The position numbers and the translations under genes are program-made. Below the pieces are notes generated by a model, which saw only the letters and a program-made list of their open reading frames with translations, ran no database searches and was not told where the DNA came from. This document shows positions 37,547 to 48,300 of a stretch of 64,000 nt of DNA, piece by piece; position 1 is the stretch's first letter; each line of letters opens with the position of its first letter. The stretch lies in the NCBI RefSeq assembly GCF_003672135.1, contig NC_039506.1:17050001-17114000 (forward strand), given 5' to 3'. The stretch is from Ooceraea biroi (taxonomy: Eukaryota; Arthropoda; Insecta; Hymenoptera; Formicidae).

Positions 37547-40500
37547 ATGACAAACGCGTACTATGACGGCTGCCTCCCAGTGATCGCGATCGACGTCGCC
37601 ATCGAGGAGAAGACGCGGGTCGCCAAGATGGCTGTTGCGACCTTGCACAAGCTACAGGACGCGATGCAGCGAATGAAGGAGTGGCAAGAGGACAGCGTGA
37701 AGCTGAAGAGCAGTATTTGGCGGATGAGGATGGCCCTGCAGGCGGACGACAATCTCGACGACCAGCGAGCAGACCCTCTGATCGCGCATCAGAGGGTTCA
37801 GATCAGCCAGTTGAGGCGGACGAACGACGACCTGGAGAACCAAGTGACGAGTCTGAAACGTACCCTCAGCAAGGCAGAGGGGGACGCCGCGCCCGTCCGC
37901 GAGATGGGGAACCAGCTTGCCAGGATCAAGCAGGAATTCGCGCACGAGAGGGAACGGCTGAACGACGAGATCCTGAGTCTGAGGACGCGGCTGAGGGAGA
38001 CCGAGGATCAAACGAGCATGACGCTCGAGCACCACTTGAGGGACAAGCTGGACTTTGCGAGGGGTGATCGGTCGATCGAGGTTGTCCTAGCGAACGCGAT
38101 CGGCAGGACCGTCGAGACAGTGGTTGGCCTGTCGGAGGAGCTCGTGTTCGTCAGCGAGGACCTGTGTCGGTTCAGGACGAAGAACAGGCGTCTGCGTCTC
38201 AAGCTGGACCGACTGCGAGCGATGCTGCGGACGCGCTGCGGCGACGGCGGCACGGAATACCGGAAGCGGATCGGCGAGCTGAGCAATCTCTCGGCACGAT
38301 TGCTCGGCGAGATGGACCGGTTGAAAGCCATCAACGAGGATGCGAATCATAACGACGTCCAGGACGTCGTCAGGCTCGTTGAACATCTGATGAGTGATCT
38401 GAAAAACAGCCTGAAGAGCGAGCGCGAGGCGCTGATCGCCGCCGGCGATCCGGATTGTCTGCGGTACATGAGAAAAGTGGTCGATCTGAGGGTAAACTTG
38501 AGGGTGCTGTCCGTGGAGCTGAGACGTTCGAACGCTCTGCTACGCGAGCGATCGCGAGAAGACTTGCAAAGCAGCAACTGTTGGAGGAAGGTCTCACTGC
38601 TGAACGATTTCCTGCAAAACATCGACACGGAGACTGAAAGGTTGAGGGTGGAACCGATGCACAGGTACTGCAGGATCGGTGGCGTGAGCGGCACGCGATA
38701 CGCGGCGAGGGTCGCGGAACTTGAAGCGATCGTGAAGCGATCGATCGGCGTGATCGCAGCGCTGAAGCAGGACTCATCGGGGATGACGAGCGCGAACGGG
38801 AGAAGGGCGACGGAGGAGCTGGCGGACTCGATCGAGCGATTGTGCCGCAAGCTGAGGGATCTGGAGGTGCTCGACGACCGCGCGAGTCTGCAGAGCAAAA
38901 TCGACCGGCTGGAAGCTTCGGTAATGCGCCTGAAATTGGAACTGGCGGCGAGAGACGAGCGTATACGCGTGCTCAGCGACGAGCACGTGAGCGTTAGATC
39001 GAGCTTGGAGAGGGATCGCGAGCGGCACGAGAAGATTGTCGCCGACATGCGCGCGGAAAATGAGAGTCTCCGCGAGGGTGTAAGCAACGGGAAGAGAGAA
39101 ATATCGGAGCTGTCGCGCGAACGCGAGCATTCCACCACCGCGATGCGACTGATGAGGGCTGAAATTGATGCAGTGAGGAAAGAATTGCGGGACCTCCGCG
39201 ATGACAGAGAGGCGCTATTACGCGAGACGGAGGGGATGCGTAATATCCTACGGGAGAGGACAGACAAGGAGATCGAGGACATTATCGCGGAGCGAGATAC
39301 GCTCCGGGGAAGGCTTGACGCTGAGGTGACGGTGCTAAAGACGAAACTCGAGATCGCTTCCGATGAGAATGCAAAACTGAAAAGTATAATCGCGGCATCC
39401 GACTGGGCGGGAGAGGAGCGACCGGACAAGATGAAAAGCTCGGGGGTGAACGGGCGAGACAATGGCGAGGGTACGTGGGAGCGTGCGCGGGATCCGCGAG
39501 ATGAGTTAGTAGAGCGCTTGAAAGCCGAGTCGAATGAGACTAAAATAAGCTTGGGCGAGGCGAACGAGCAAATTGACCATTTGAGGCGCGCGCTGGATAA
39601 AGCCGTCGGTGACAGGATGAGGCTGGAGGGTGAGATCTCCGATCTCAAGTCTAACGAGCAGTCGTTGACGCATCGATTGAACGTCCGAACGAGCGTCTGC
39701 GAGGCAGCGACAAGAGAATCCGAGAGAGCCACGGCGGAGAACAAAGCACTAGCGAGTCAGGTCAAACAGCTGGGGAACGAGAACGAACAACTTGCTGCGA
39801 AATTGTCGGAGCTGAAAACTGAAAAGGAGCTGCTGGCTCGCGCGGTCGTCGACGTCGACAAAGAGTTGCAGCAACGAGTTGACGAGTTCAAGTCGGAGCA
39901 TAGTGGCCTGCAGGAAAGGATAAACGAGCGCGAGGACGCTGCGAAGAACTTGGAGTTCCAGCTGAAAAGGGTGCGAGTGGAACTGGAGAACATGGCCGCC
40001 GAAGTGACACGTGTGCGAGCGGAGAACGCGAGGATCTCCGGCGATCTGGAGGCGGAATCCCTGCGGAAAGGCGAGGCCGAGGAGCGCGTGCGAGTGCTGT
40101 TGACAGAAAAGAACGAGCTGGCGACACGTATTAACGAGCTGAACGGCGTGAGCGTTCAAGCCTTACGAGGGCGCTTGAATAAGGCGGAAGCGGAGAATGA
40201 ATATTTTTCCATCGAATTGAATAAATCAAGGCTCGAAAATGAGAGGATGAGGGCGAAGAACGCCCTCCTGCAGGTCACCTGCGACAAGAGGGAGCGGGAC
40301 TACGGCACGCTGAGGAGAGAGAGGGACGAGGCGCGGGGGCTGGCTAATGAAATCGGTAGCGAGTGCAGAGTACTCGGTAATCAACTGAGAATCCAGCGGA
40401 TGAAGTACGAAGCGCTGCGGTTCGCTGCTGCCACGTTGTACCACGAAAATACCGATCGTAAGAGTCACTTAAAGAAGATCGATAATCCGCGATATCCACT

Positions 40501-41311
40501 TGCGAAGGCACGCGAGCCGGGATCCGCGGCCGCTCGTAACGACGTTAAGCACAAACGAGATTACTCGGATGCCCTGTGTGCGGCCATAAAGGACGAGCTG
40601 GGCGACGTGGAATTCAAAGCAGAATCCGATACGCGCGCGGTCCACGATATCAAAACGAGGATCAAAGATAAGCCGAAGAGCACCAAGCTAAAAAGTCTGA
40701 CGATTGGGGATAAGATTTTGCAATTGGACGTGGCTGATTCAAAGCCGAAAGATCGCCAACTCACCAGGACTGCGCCTGTGCGTAGAAAGGACGAGAACAG
40801 TCCACTCGCGGGTATAGAAGAACCTAGACCGTTCGAGGAAGTTGTCAATGTTCTGGACGGTCACGTAGCAGTACACATCTTCTACAAGAGCGATCATCTC
40901 GATCGTCCTAAGAATCCGGCGATCATCGGAGACGAGAAAAGCTGGTCTGCAGTGGCCGTTGTCGATCGCCTTGAAGTCGAGAACACTGCGTTGAAGCTCG
41001 AACTGAATATTCTTCGTAGCAGCCTGAACTCCAGCGCGATGGAGGCCGAGAAACTGAGAACGATGGCATACGAAGTAAAAAACGAGATGCAGTCACTGAG
41101 ACTCGAACTGATGACCGTGAAAAGTGAGAGGATGGTTTTGGGGTCACGATTGGAGAGATATGATAAGGCATTAGAAGCACGAGAACCCGCGAGGGCGTCT
41201 TTAAAGCACGAGCTCACCACCTCGAGCGCGACTTCAAACTTCAACTTCAGGAAGGGTCGCGCGAGCTGCGAGCCGAGCGCGATGGACTCAACAAGAACAA
41301 CGTGGACTTGA
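37547..41311 (+). CDS. Large coiled-coil protein, probable inverted paralogue of the minus-strand neighbour
   Basis: A single uninterrupted frame of 1254 codons starts at ATG 37547. After a short unique N-terminus (MTNAYYDGC) it is almost entirely charged heptad sequence, with breaks near residues 960-1100 (basic, Lys/Asp-rich, low coil) and a last coil from about 1145. Residues about 84-145 (around ADPLIAH) align with residues about 96-155 of the divergent neighbour (around PDPLLVH), including LR.N..LE..V..L...L, so the two look paralogous. Unlike the neighbour it lacks the Cys cluster and has almost no introns. The last 32 or so codons of this frame turn Ser/Thr/Arg-rich, while coiled-coil coding continues in another frame to 41463, so the true C-terminus is probably different. 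Function unknown; a structural rod is the obvious guess. Confidence 0.85.
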   Translation: MTNAYYDGCLPVIAIDVAIEEKTRVAKMAVATLHKLQDAMQRMKEWQEDSVKLKSSIWRMRMALQADDNLDDQRADPLIAHQRVQISQLRRTNDDLENQVTSLKRTLSKAEGDAAPVREMGNQLARIKQEFAHERERLNDEILSLRTRLRETEDQTSMTLEHHLRDKLDFARGDRSIEVVLANAIGRTVETVVGLSEELVFVSEDLCRFRTKNRRLRLKLDRLRAMLRTRCGDGGTEYRKRIGELSNLSARLLGEMDRLKAINEDANHNDVQDVVRLVEHLMSDLKNSLKSEREALIAAGDPDCLRYMRKVVDLRVNLRVLSVELRRSNALLRERSREDLQSSNCWRKVSLLNDFLQNIDTETERLRVEPMHRYCRIGGVSGTRYAARVAELEAIVKRSIGVIAALKQDSSGMTSANGRRATEELADSIERLCRKLRDLEVLDDRASLQSKIDRLEASVMRLKLELAARDERIRVLSDEHVSVRSSLERDRERHEKIVADMRAENESLREGVSNGKREISELSREREHSTTAMRLMRAEIDAVRKELRDLRDDREALLRETEGMRNILRERTDKEIEDIIAERDTLRGRLDAEVTVLKTKLEIASDENAKLKSIIAASDWAGEERPDKMKSSGVNGRDNGEGTWERARDPRDELVERLKAESNETKISLGEANEQIDHLRRALDKAVGDRMRLEGEISDLKSNEQSLTHRLNVRTSVCEAATRESERATAENKALASQVKQLGNENEQLAAKLSELKTEKELLARAVVDVDKELQQRVDEFKSEHSGLQERINEREDAAKNLEFQLKRVRVELENMAAEVTRVRAENARISGDLEAESLRKGEAEERVRVLLTEKNELATRINELNGVSVQALRGRLNKAEAENEYFSIELNKSRLENERMRAKNALLQVTCDKRERDYGTLRRERDEARGLANEIGSECRVLGNQLRIQRMKYEALRFAAATLYHENTDRKSHLKKIDNPRYPLAKAREPGSAAARNDVKHKRDYSDALCAAIKDELGDVEFKAESDTRAVHDIKTRIKDKPKSTKLKSLTIGDKILQLDVADSKPKDRQLTRTAPVRRKDENSPLAGIEEPRPFEEVVNVLDGHVAVHIFYKSDHLDRPKNPAIIGDEKSWSAVAVVDRLEVENTALKLELNILRSSLNSSAMEAEKLRTMAYEVKNEMQSLRLELMTVKSERMVLGSRLERYDKALEAREPARASLKHELTTSSATSNFNFRKGRASCEPSAMDSTRTTWT

Positions 41312-41463
41312 TAAATAGTCTGGAGAACGCGAGGAGAAGGTACAAGAAGCTAGTTGCGGCATCGAGAATGTTAGATGAAGACATAAACAGCCATCCTGAA
41401 GCAACAAAGTCAACTTTGCTCCGAGGAGCTTTCGAGGAGGAACATGATGAGAAGCCTGTTTAA
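41207..41463 (+). CDS. Out-of-frame coiled-coil tail of the plus-strand gene
   Basis: In a frame shifted relative to the 1254-codon frame, bases from about 41218 encode HLERDFKLQLQEGSRELRAE and then more heptad-like sequence, ending FEEEHDEKPV with a stop at 41461-41463. This is clearly the same type of protein as the gene upstream. It can be joined in two ways. One is a one- or two-base indel near 41212-41218 (assembly error or real mutation). The other is an 83-base intron from a GTGAGA donor at 41124 to a TTAAAG acceptor ending 41206, which keeps frame and gives 1277 aa. The sequence that intron would remove is itself coil-like, which favours an indel. Confidence 0.6.
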
Positions 41464-42994
41464 TTGAATGACCTGTAAATGTAGTCTCACTGCATTTTGA
41501 TGATACGTAATCTCACTTCATTTACTTTGTTCACTCGTTAAAGATCTCACGCGCGAGCGGGAAATTTTCTTTGATAATTCATGAAGCCAACTCATGATCT
41601 CTCCTCTCTCTCTCGGCAGCAACGACGGCGAGGATTGTTTTAAGGGCGACCGGCAAAACCTTGCGGAAGCTTGCGCGGCTCGCTGCTTCATCTTTAGCTT
41701 TTCAGAGAAGACGAGTAGTTGGAGCCAACCACAGGACAATGATAACAGCGGCGTGATGGCAGGAAGGACGAAGCGATTGTCGTTGGAGCACGTAATAATA
41801 ATGCATTAATCGCGCGCGCATGTCGGGCCATTATCGCACACGCGGCAAGCCACGTTGAAAATCCTCGTCTGAGATTATTTCGACAAAAAGCTGTAGCTCG
41901 TTCCGCGGCATAGTTGACGCTCATCTATCATGCCGCTGGAGACACGGAGGCGCCTACTGCAAAGCGAGGGCGGATGGTGCTCCACATACCCTCTCACCGC
42001 GACCATCCCCTGCGACTATCACGGCGGTCTTCGATCTTCGGACTGCGACCATCACGATCTTCGGACTCGAACGTGTCTTTCGATGGATCTTTCGAATCCA
42101 CGGAAACTGGAAACCCCGCAACCGGATTCCAATTAGACTCTTCAGGGATGGGACGACGCCTTCTTCCTGCTGCTGCTTTATTTCCTCTTTTTTTGTATTT
42201 TTTTCTCTGGTTGATGTAATAACTGATGTAATGAATTCTTCCCGAAGAAAGTATTTTGTCGCAGTTTTTATTCGCGAATTTCATCCGCTGGCATTTCATC
42301 CCAGTTAGTCTTTTTAACAAGTCCGCTCGGCGCGAGCGGCTGTATTTTACGCGCGAGAGCCACTATACCTATATCGCGCGCGTTGCGCGCAATTGTCGTT
42401 AAACTTACAGACGCAGATGCCGAAATTTCATAAATCCGCGAGTTGCATATTCCGCGACGTCCTTTGAAACATCCCTACAGTATGTACTGTGGTTACCGGA
42501 AGCCCGCCTCGCTCATAAAATGCCATTGCTCGCCGGATTCCTTCGTCAGATTCTTCCCGTCGTGTCCAATAAAAATTCCACGCGCCGCACACTCGTTGAA
42601 CAATGCGAGAGACATAAATAAATCTTGGCGTTTCGAAGTTCGCTCGACAAATTTTCGTTGGATTATGTCGATTCGACTCGACAAAATTTTAATCGCGATG
42701 ACCGCATCCTGTTCGTATACTTTGCAGCTTTCATATCAGTCACTGAATCTTTACCTAGTTCTCTCGCTATCTACTAAGATGCCTGCTTCGCGGCATTATC
42801 ATTATCATGTACATCGTGATCATTATCAGACAGCATCTGACGTATGTGACGAATTAAGTCTACTTATATTTGCGAAAAAGCTGAACTGATAAAAGATTAA
42901 CTCACACTATATGATACGGACCGGCAATGACACATAAAATGAGTATATTCAGACTGTTTCAACATCAGGCGTCAGTTGACGACAATCACATTCA

Positions 42995-43545
42995 TTCAGT
43001 GATAATAAACTGGCTCTTGTACGAAGCAAAAACATGAAGAATCGAAATTGAAAATCCAGGTCCATCCGATATTAAATAAAAATTCTGAAACTGATAAATT
43101 GGCTCTTATAAGAAGACAAAGCCGAAGTCAAAAACATGAAGAATAAAAATAATCGAAATAAAAAATGGATCCATCCGATATTAAATAAAAATTCTTAAAC
43201 TGATAAATTGGCTCTTATACGAAGACAAAGCCGAAGTCAAAAACATGAAGAATAAAAATAATCGAAATGAAAAATGGATCCATCCGATATTAAATAAAAA
43301 TTCTTAAACTGATAACTTGGCTCTTATACGAAGACAAAGTCAAAGTCAAAAACATGAATAATAAAAATAATCGAAATGAAAAATGGATCCATCCGATATT
43401 AAATACATATTCTGATATTAAATAAAAAACTGATAAATTGGCTCTTAGAAGAAGACAAAACCGAAGTTGAAACCACGAGGAAATAGAAATCGAAAACGGG
43501 TCCATCCGATATTAAATAAAAGTTCTTAAATTGATATCTTTTTCG
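42995..43545. repeat. Tandem repeat, 109-bp unit, about 5 copies
   Basis: The block starting CTGATAAATTGGCTCTTATA and including ATCCATCCGATATTAAATAA recurs. Clear unit starts are at 43091, 43200 and 43309 (exact 109-base spacing) and at 43430 (121 bases, through a 12-base insertion that duplicates TGATATTAAATA). A partial first copy lies near 43005 and a decayed last one to about 43545. The central copies differ at only a few positions, so the array is fairly young. Confidence 0.9.
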
Positions 43546-45124
43546 GTCGAACAATGTGATTATTACAACAATCAAATCAGCTTTCTGCTTTAATTGTAAG
43601 ATTGAACGTAATGAAACGCTGACGCGTTATATTGTGACCTGATTTCTGACCGGTTCATTATCTGTTTTTCCTTTTTTTCAGTGTTATTTTTTTCTTCATT
43701 GTCGTTGCGAGACATTATCAGAGATTCAAATATCGAAATGTCAATGTAAGGATCACTTTGCCAAGTAGGAGAAATAATCGCCCAATTGTCGCTAATAATC
43801 GATCGTTTTTACAAATTATTATACGAGCTTTTGCAAGTGGTAAAGTCAATTATTTATTGTGTGACGTTTATAGCGCACGTGCACGTCGATCACGTCGAAT
43901 TAGCGGATCGCAAATAAAGCGATCGGATCCGACGGCAATAGGACAGCGTTGAATATTATCTCGTTTAGAGTAGACTGATCGATACTCCGGGGTCAGTTTT
44001 ATCGGCGGGAAAGAAGAAAGAGCATTGCAATAACGCCGCGCGTGTGTAATCATGCCGCGTGATAGCTTTATGCTCAGTTATGCGGTGCACGTAATTTTTT
44101 ACTGCAATACGCACACGCATGGACGTGAAAGCGACGAGCCCGATACCGAAACGCGTTCGAACGTACATTTTGTAATATCTTTCGCGTGATAAATCAACTG
44201 ATCGCGCGCGTAACGGCAAACGTCACGCGCATGAAAAAAAAACAAAAAAAGCAAAAAAAAGAAAAAACACACACAACGTTGAAGCGTCGTACAGATGTTA
44301 TGTAGCGGCCACCCCCTTTGTTTTGCGAGCACGCGCGAGATAAATATCGGTTGGAATTTTTGCCCGGGCGATTCCGCATTCTCGCAAATTAAATATCCGA
44401 ACATTATTGTTACGCAATACGCTCATACGCACCGTACACCGTGTAATCGCGCGTCGCGCACGCAGATGACGAAGGGGTGGTTTATCCGCTGGTAATGGGA
44501 CTAATCGATCCGATTGTCAAATATGCCGAAGATCCTAAAGTATAATCCAAAATTTGTCGGATTCTTTTATTTCCCGAATTAAAACGGACGATTCTAAAAA
44601 AATGCGTAAATTTTACTGCGTACACGCATTGTAGATGTAACACATAATAATGATAGCGCAGATTTATTATGTAAAGTGTGGAAAGGCGATTTTATCTTTT
44701 TGTCAGCACTGTGGAGGATTATATATCGCTGTAGCGCAGATTATATTTGTTTTTATTGTACAATAAATATTTTTGATTACACAATAAATAACTGTGTGAA
44801 TTTGATATGTTTGGAAATTATATGAATTCTATCGATGAAATATTTTACGTATGCTTTATCTATTTTTGTGCACTCGTGTTCATCTATAGTTCTTCTAATA
44901 TGAGAGATCTTATTTCATTTCAGATATTCATTAATTTTTATTGCATAACATGTTAATTCGTTGAATTAATTAGTAACCCATTTTATTTCTCTCAGTATAT
45001 ATATAGCAAGTCTTTTCGTTTTATCTTGAGAGGAATAAATAGGTTCATTCTATTCTTCTAATCAATATCTCATTTAAAATTAAATTCAAACCTAACCCGT
45101 ATAAATACAGTCCATTCAAATTCC

Positions 45125-45138
45125 TCGCGCATGCGTGG
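45125..45138. promoter_or_regulatory. NRF-1/ewg-like site in importin-5 promoter region
   Basis: TCGCGCATGCGTGG matches the palindromic NRF-1 (Drosophila erect wing) consensus GCGCATGCGC with one change. It lies about 220 bases upstream of the importin-5 start codon in CpG-rich DNA, a usual place for this housekeeping promoter motif. Confidence 0.4.
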
Positions 45139-45207
45139 CGCGCACCTAGGGGAATTCGGCTTAAGGTCCGCTTTCGAAGAAGCGTCGGATGGCTGGCATC
45201 ATGGCTA

Positions 45208-45229
45208 GAGACCCTATATAGAGGGTCTC
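45208..45229. repeat. Inverted repeat around a TATATA core upstream of importin-5
   Basis: Arms GAGACCCT and AGGGTCTC are perfectly complementary and flank ATATAG, with CTATATAG across the left arm edge. It could be a TATA-containing core promoter or, if transcribed, a small leader hairpin. It lies 130-150 bases before the start codon. Confidence 0.45.
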
Positions 45230-45234
45230 CAATC

Positions 45235-45273
45235 ATGGCGGACGGCAGCATTGCCAACCTTGCGGAACAGTGA
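45235..45273 (+). other. Short upstream open reading frame before importin-5
   Basis: ATG GCG GAC with good initiation context opens a 12-residue frame (MADGSIANLAEQ) that ends before the main start. A second upstream ATG at 45305 opens a frame overlapping the main start and ending at 45394. They matter only if transcription starts upstream of them, which the sequence does not settle. Confidence 0.35.
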
Positions 45274-45357
45274 CACTCGGTCGCGCTGCATTGGCAGTCG
45301 TGAAATGACGATCATCTCCGGCAAGTGTGTGCGCGTTGGCTTCATTCGTTCGGCGAC

Positions 45358-48300
45358 ATGGCGGCAGATCTCGGCCAGTTTCAACAGCTTCTGAACACAC
45401 TCCTCAGCACAGACAACGATGCTCGCACGCAAGCGGAGGTACGTATAATTCCCAACGCCCTTCGCGTTCGCTCAAGGTCGGCCCGGCGAGCGCGTCGCGA
45501 ACGCGAGCTCGCGCTTCGGAAGCGCCTTCCGCGCCGAGCACGTTGCCGACGTGTTGTCAGAGCTCACATGTGGGTGTTGCACGCCGACACCGCGTGCGCG
45601 ATACCGCGAGCTTCCGATCGACTCGCCGAAGCCGGCCGATCGTCCGCGTGGTAGATCGCTGCGAAAAAAGAGCTGCGAGCGAATTTCCGCTCGCACGCTT
45701 GACAAGTATATACGCGCGATCGGCCGAGGGAATCCAAAATGGTGTCCCGCACGCGGGTAGCGCGCGTGTCGTCCGTCATGCTCGTGCGTGCCTTCCGCTC
45801 GCCGCACACGAGGCGTCGGCGAGCCGCGAGCTGACTGACTACGCTCTCGGGAAGTCTCGTCACGTCGCGACGTGCTCGTCGCCGATCGCCGCATTGCACG
45901 TCGCGATTCGCGCTTTCCCGCCTACATTCGGCTTCGGGCTTTGCGCGATTTCCGGCGGCCGCCGTGCAGCGATCTCCCCGCAGATCGTCGCACGTGCTCG
46001 CGATTCGCCCGAAACGTATTTGCCCACGCGATCTCGTGGTGCTTCGAGGTTTACTCGGGGTTTGCTGTTGCACATGAGTCTCCCGCACTCTATATAGTCA
46101 CGGTTTTGCCTTGACTCATGTACCGATCACGTGTCGAGCGTAATCGAGTGAATATTCATGCGTGCGCTGGTCACTGTATGCGCTCGCCGTGGAATGAGTC
46201 AGATGCGCCTTGGTAAATTTAGTTCTGGGGGGAGCCCTGATTTCGGCGATTGTAGATGGGTTCACCGCGTGTATCTCGCACGCGAGTTGTACTATGTAGG
46301 AAAGTAACGAGGAAAACGCTTACTTTTTTGACCATACTTTGACTACAGTACCGCACTTCTTTGTGTTCGATTTTGCGATTATTAATGCTGTTTCATTAAT
46401 TTTTTTCTGTAATCTCCACTGAGACTTTCTCCAACATTTCTCTAAAGCAGGCCCTAGACGGTCAATATTGTTGTACAATATTATTGATCGTTTGTAGATT
46501 ATATTGAAGGTTTGTGCAATATATTGTGTCAATTAAAAGTTTTTTCATCCACTTTCTTCCCTTCTTTTCTTTATTATAACAAGCTAATGCAATAGCTACA
46601 CAAGCTGTATCACTTAACATTTTCTTAGAAATTAAATTATTGCTTTGAGAGTTACTATTGCACTGTCTAGAGAGAGAATGTTAATATTAGCAATATTGTG
46701 TAATAATATTGACCCTCTAGGGCCTGCTTTATATTTATAATAAATATAATAAAGATTTATAATAAAAAATTACAATATTGCAATGTGTTTAATCTTTCAA
46801 GAAATAAAACTAGTCTATGTATATATTTTCTGAGACACGTGTGTTGCTACTTGTTAAACAAAGAGACATTATTTGTAATGAGAAGCTATTATTTTTACCG
46901 TTAGTCTCATTTAAATGAAAACCTATTACATTTGTTAGCCAGTATTGTAAGAAACGTTGCAATAAAGATCAAGAAACTAAATTGTTACTGTTTGGAAAAT
47001 TTAGGAGGCGTACGGTAATCTTCCAGTGGAAAGCAAGGTGACATATCTCCTGACCACCATATGCAATGGCTCCCAAGCAGAGGAGATGCGGGCCATGGCA
47101 GCGGTACTGCTGCGCCGATTGTTCTCCTCAGAATTCATGGACTTCTATCCGAAGGTAGCTACCGAGACCTCTTGTCTTGCATCAGAATCATCCTTTCAAT
47201 TAAATTCGTTCTAGCCAGAAGGTGTTCGACGATAAACTCTCCTTGCATTATATCCACTCTGTTTCGCAAGAGCCCCTTATCAGGAGCTCAATTTCCAATA
47301 TATCTCTGCCTGAATCAAAGATCAGTCGAGAATAGATTCGGTGTGCAATTATTCCAGATTCCGCTGGAGGCGCAGGCCCAATTGAAGCAGCAGATTCTGC
47401 TGTCCGTTCAAAATGAGCAGACGGATACCATACGACGCAAGGTGTGCGAGGTCGCGGCGGAGGTCGCGAGGAATCTAATAGACGAGGACGGCAACAACCA
47501 GTGGCCAGAGTTCCTCTCGTTCCTATTTCAGTGTGCGAACAGTCCGTCGCTGGCGTTGAAGGAGAGCGCGCTTCGCATGTTCACGTGAGTGTTTCCTCCA
47601 TCGCGTAAGACGGAATCGCGCATGCAAATCCCGGCAAAAATGACGAATGTGTTTAAATGCGTACGCGTTCCGCAGATCCGTCCCGGGAGTGTTCGGCAAT
47701 CAGCAAGCGAACTACCTCGACCTCATAAAACAAATGTTGCAGCAGTCTGTCATGGACGCGACGAACTACGAGGTAATTCACATACTCTTGCCTGGTTCTC
47801 TTTTCCCTTTCTCTCTCTTGCCACGGGAAGATAGATACACGAGTGTCGACAAGATCAGACGACTCGTCACTCGGTTCTTCCAAAAGAAAAAAAAGAATGC
47901 CTTCTGATGACTGTAACTTGTGAAGTACTAATTTACAGACAGATACGGGGCATACAAGTCTCCAACGAGGAGCGGCCACGCGTTGCTCCTTAATTGATTC
48001 TACGAAACGAGCATTCCTCTCGTTATCGATTAAAGAAATATTTCGATATGCCAAAATTCTTTCGAGTTGTTGAAGGAACGATTACGTAATGGCTTTTGCA
48101 ATCGTTCTCTATCATATGCAGGTCAGGTTTCAAGCCGTGAGAGCGATCGGTTCGTTCATAACGTCGCACGACAAGGAGTACAACATTCAGAAGCACTTCT
48201 CGGAGCTGGTACCAGCGCTCGTGCAAGTGACCGCTCAATCGATAGAGAAACTGGACGATGACGCGCTCATCAAGGTGCTGATAGACCTGGCGGAGACTAC

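Larger units (their letters stand above)
41464..45357. other. Intergenic region between plus-strand coiled-coil gene and importin-5
   Basis: No gene is supported. It contains probable 3' UTR of the coiled-coil gene, a short tandem duplication around GATCTTCGGACT (42027-42070), the 109-bp minisatellite and a poly-A-rich patch at 44234-44275. At the right end lies a CpG-rich zone forming the importin-5 promoter and leader. Open frames here are short and lack features. Confidence 0.6.

Noticed and set aside
38347..39744. 465-codon open frame on the minus strand within the plus coiled-coil gene
   Set aside because: It is the exact antisense of coil-coding DNA. Glu/Lys/Leu/Arg-rich codons read backwards as Ser/Leu/Phe-rich sequence with few stops, giving no features of its own.
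45327..46097. 256-codon plus-strand frame overlapping importin-5 exon 1 and intron 1
   Set aside because: It is out of frame with the clear importin-5 exon and composed of Arg/Ser/Ala from CpG-rich DNA.
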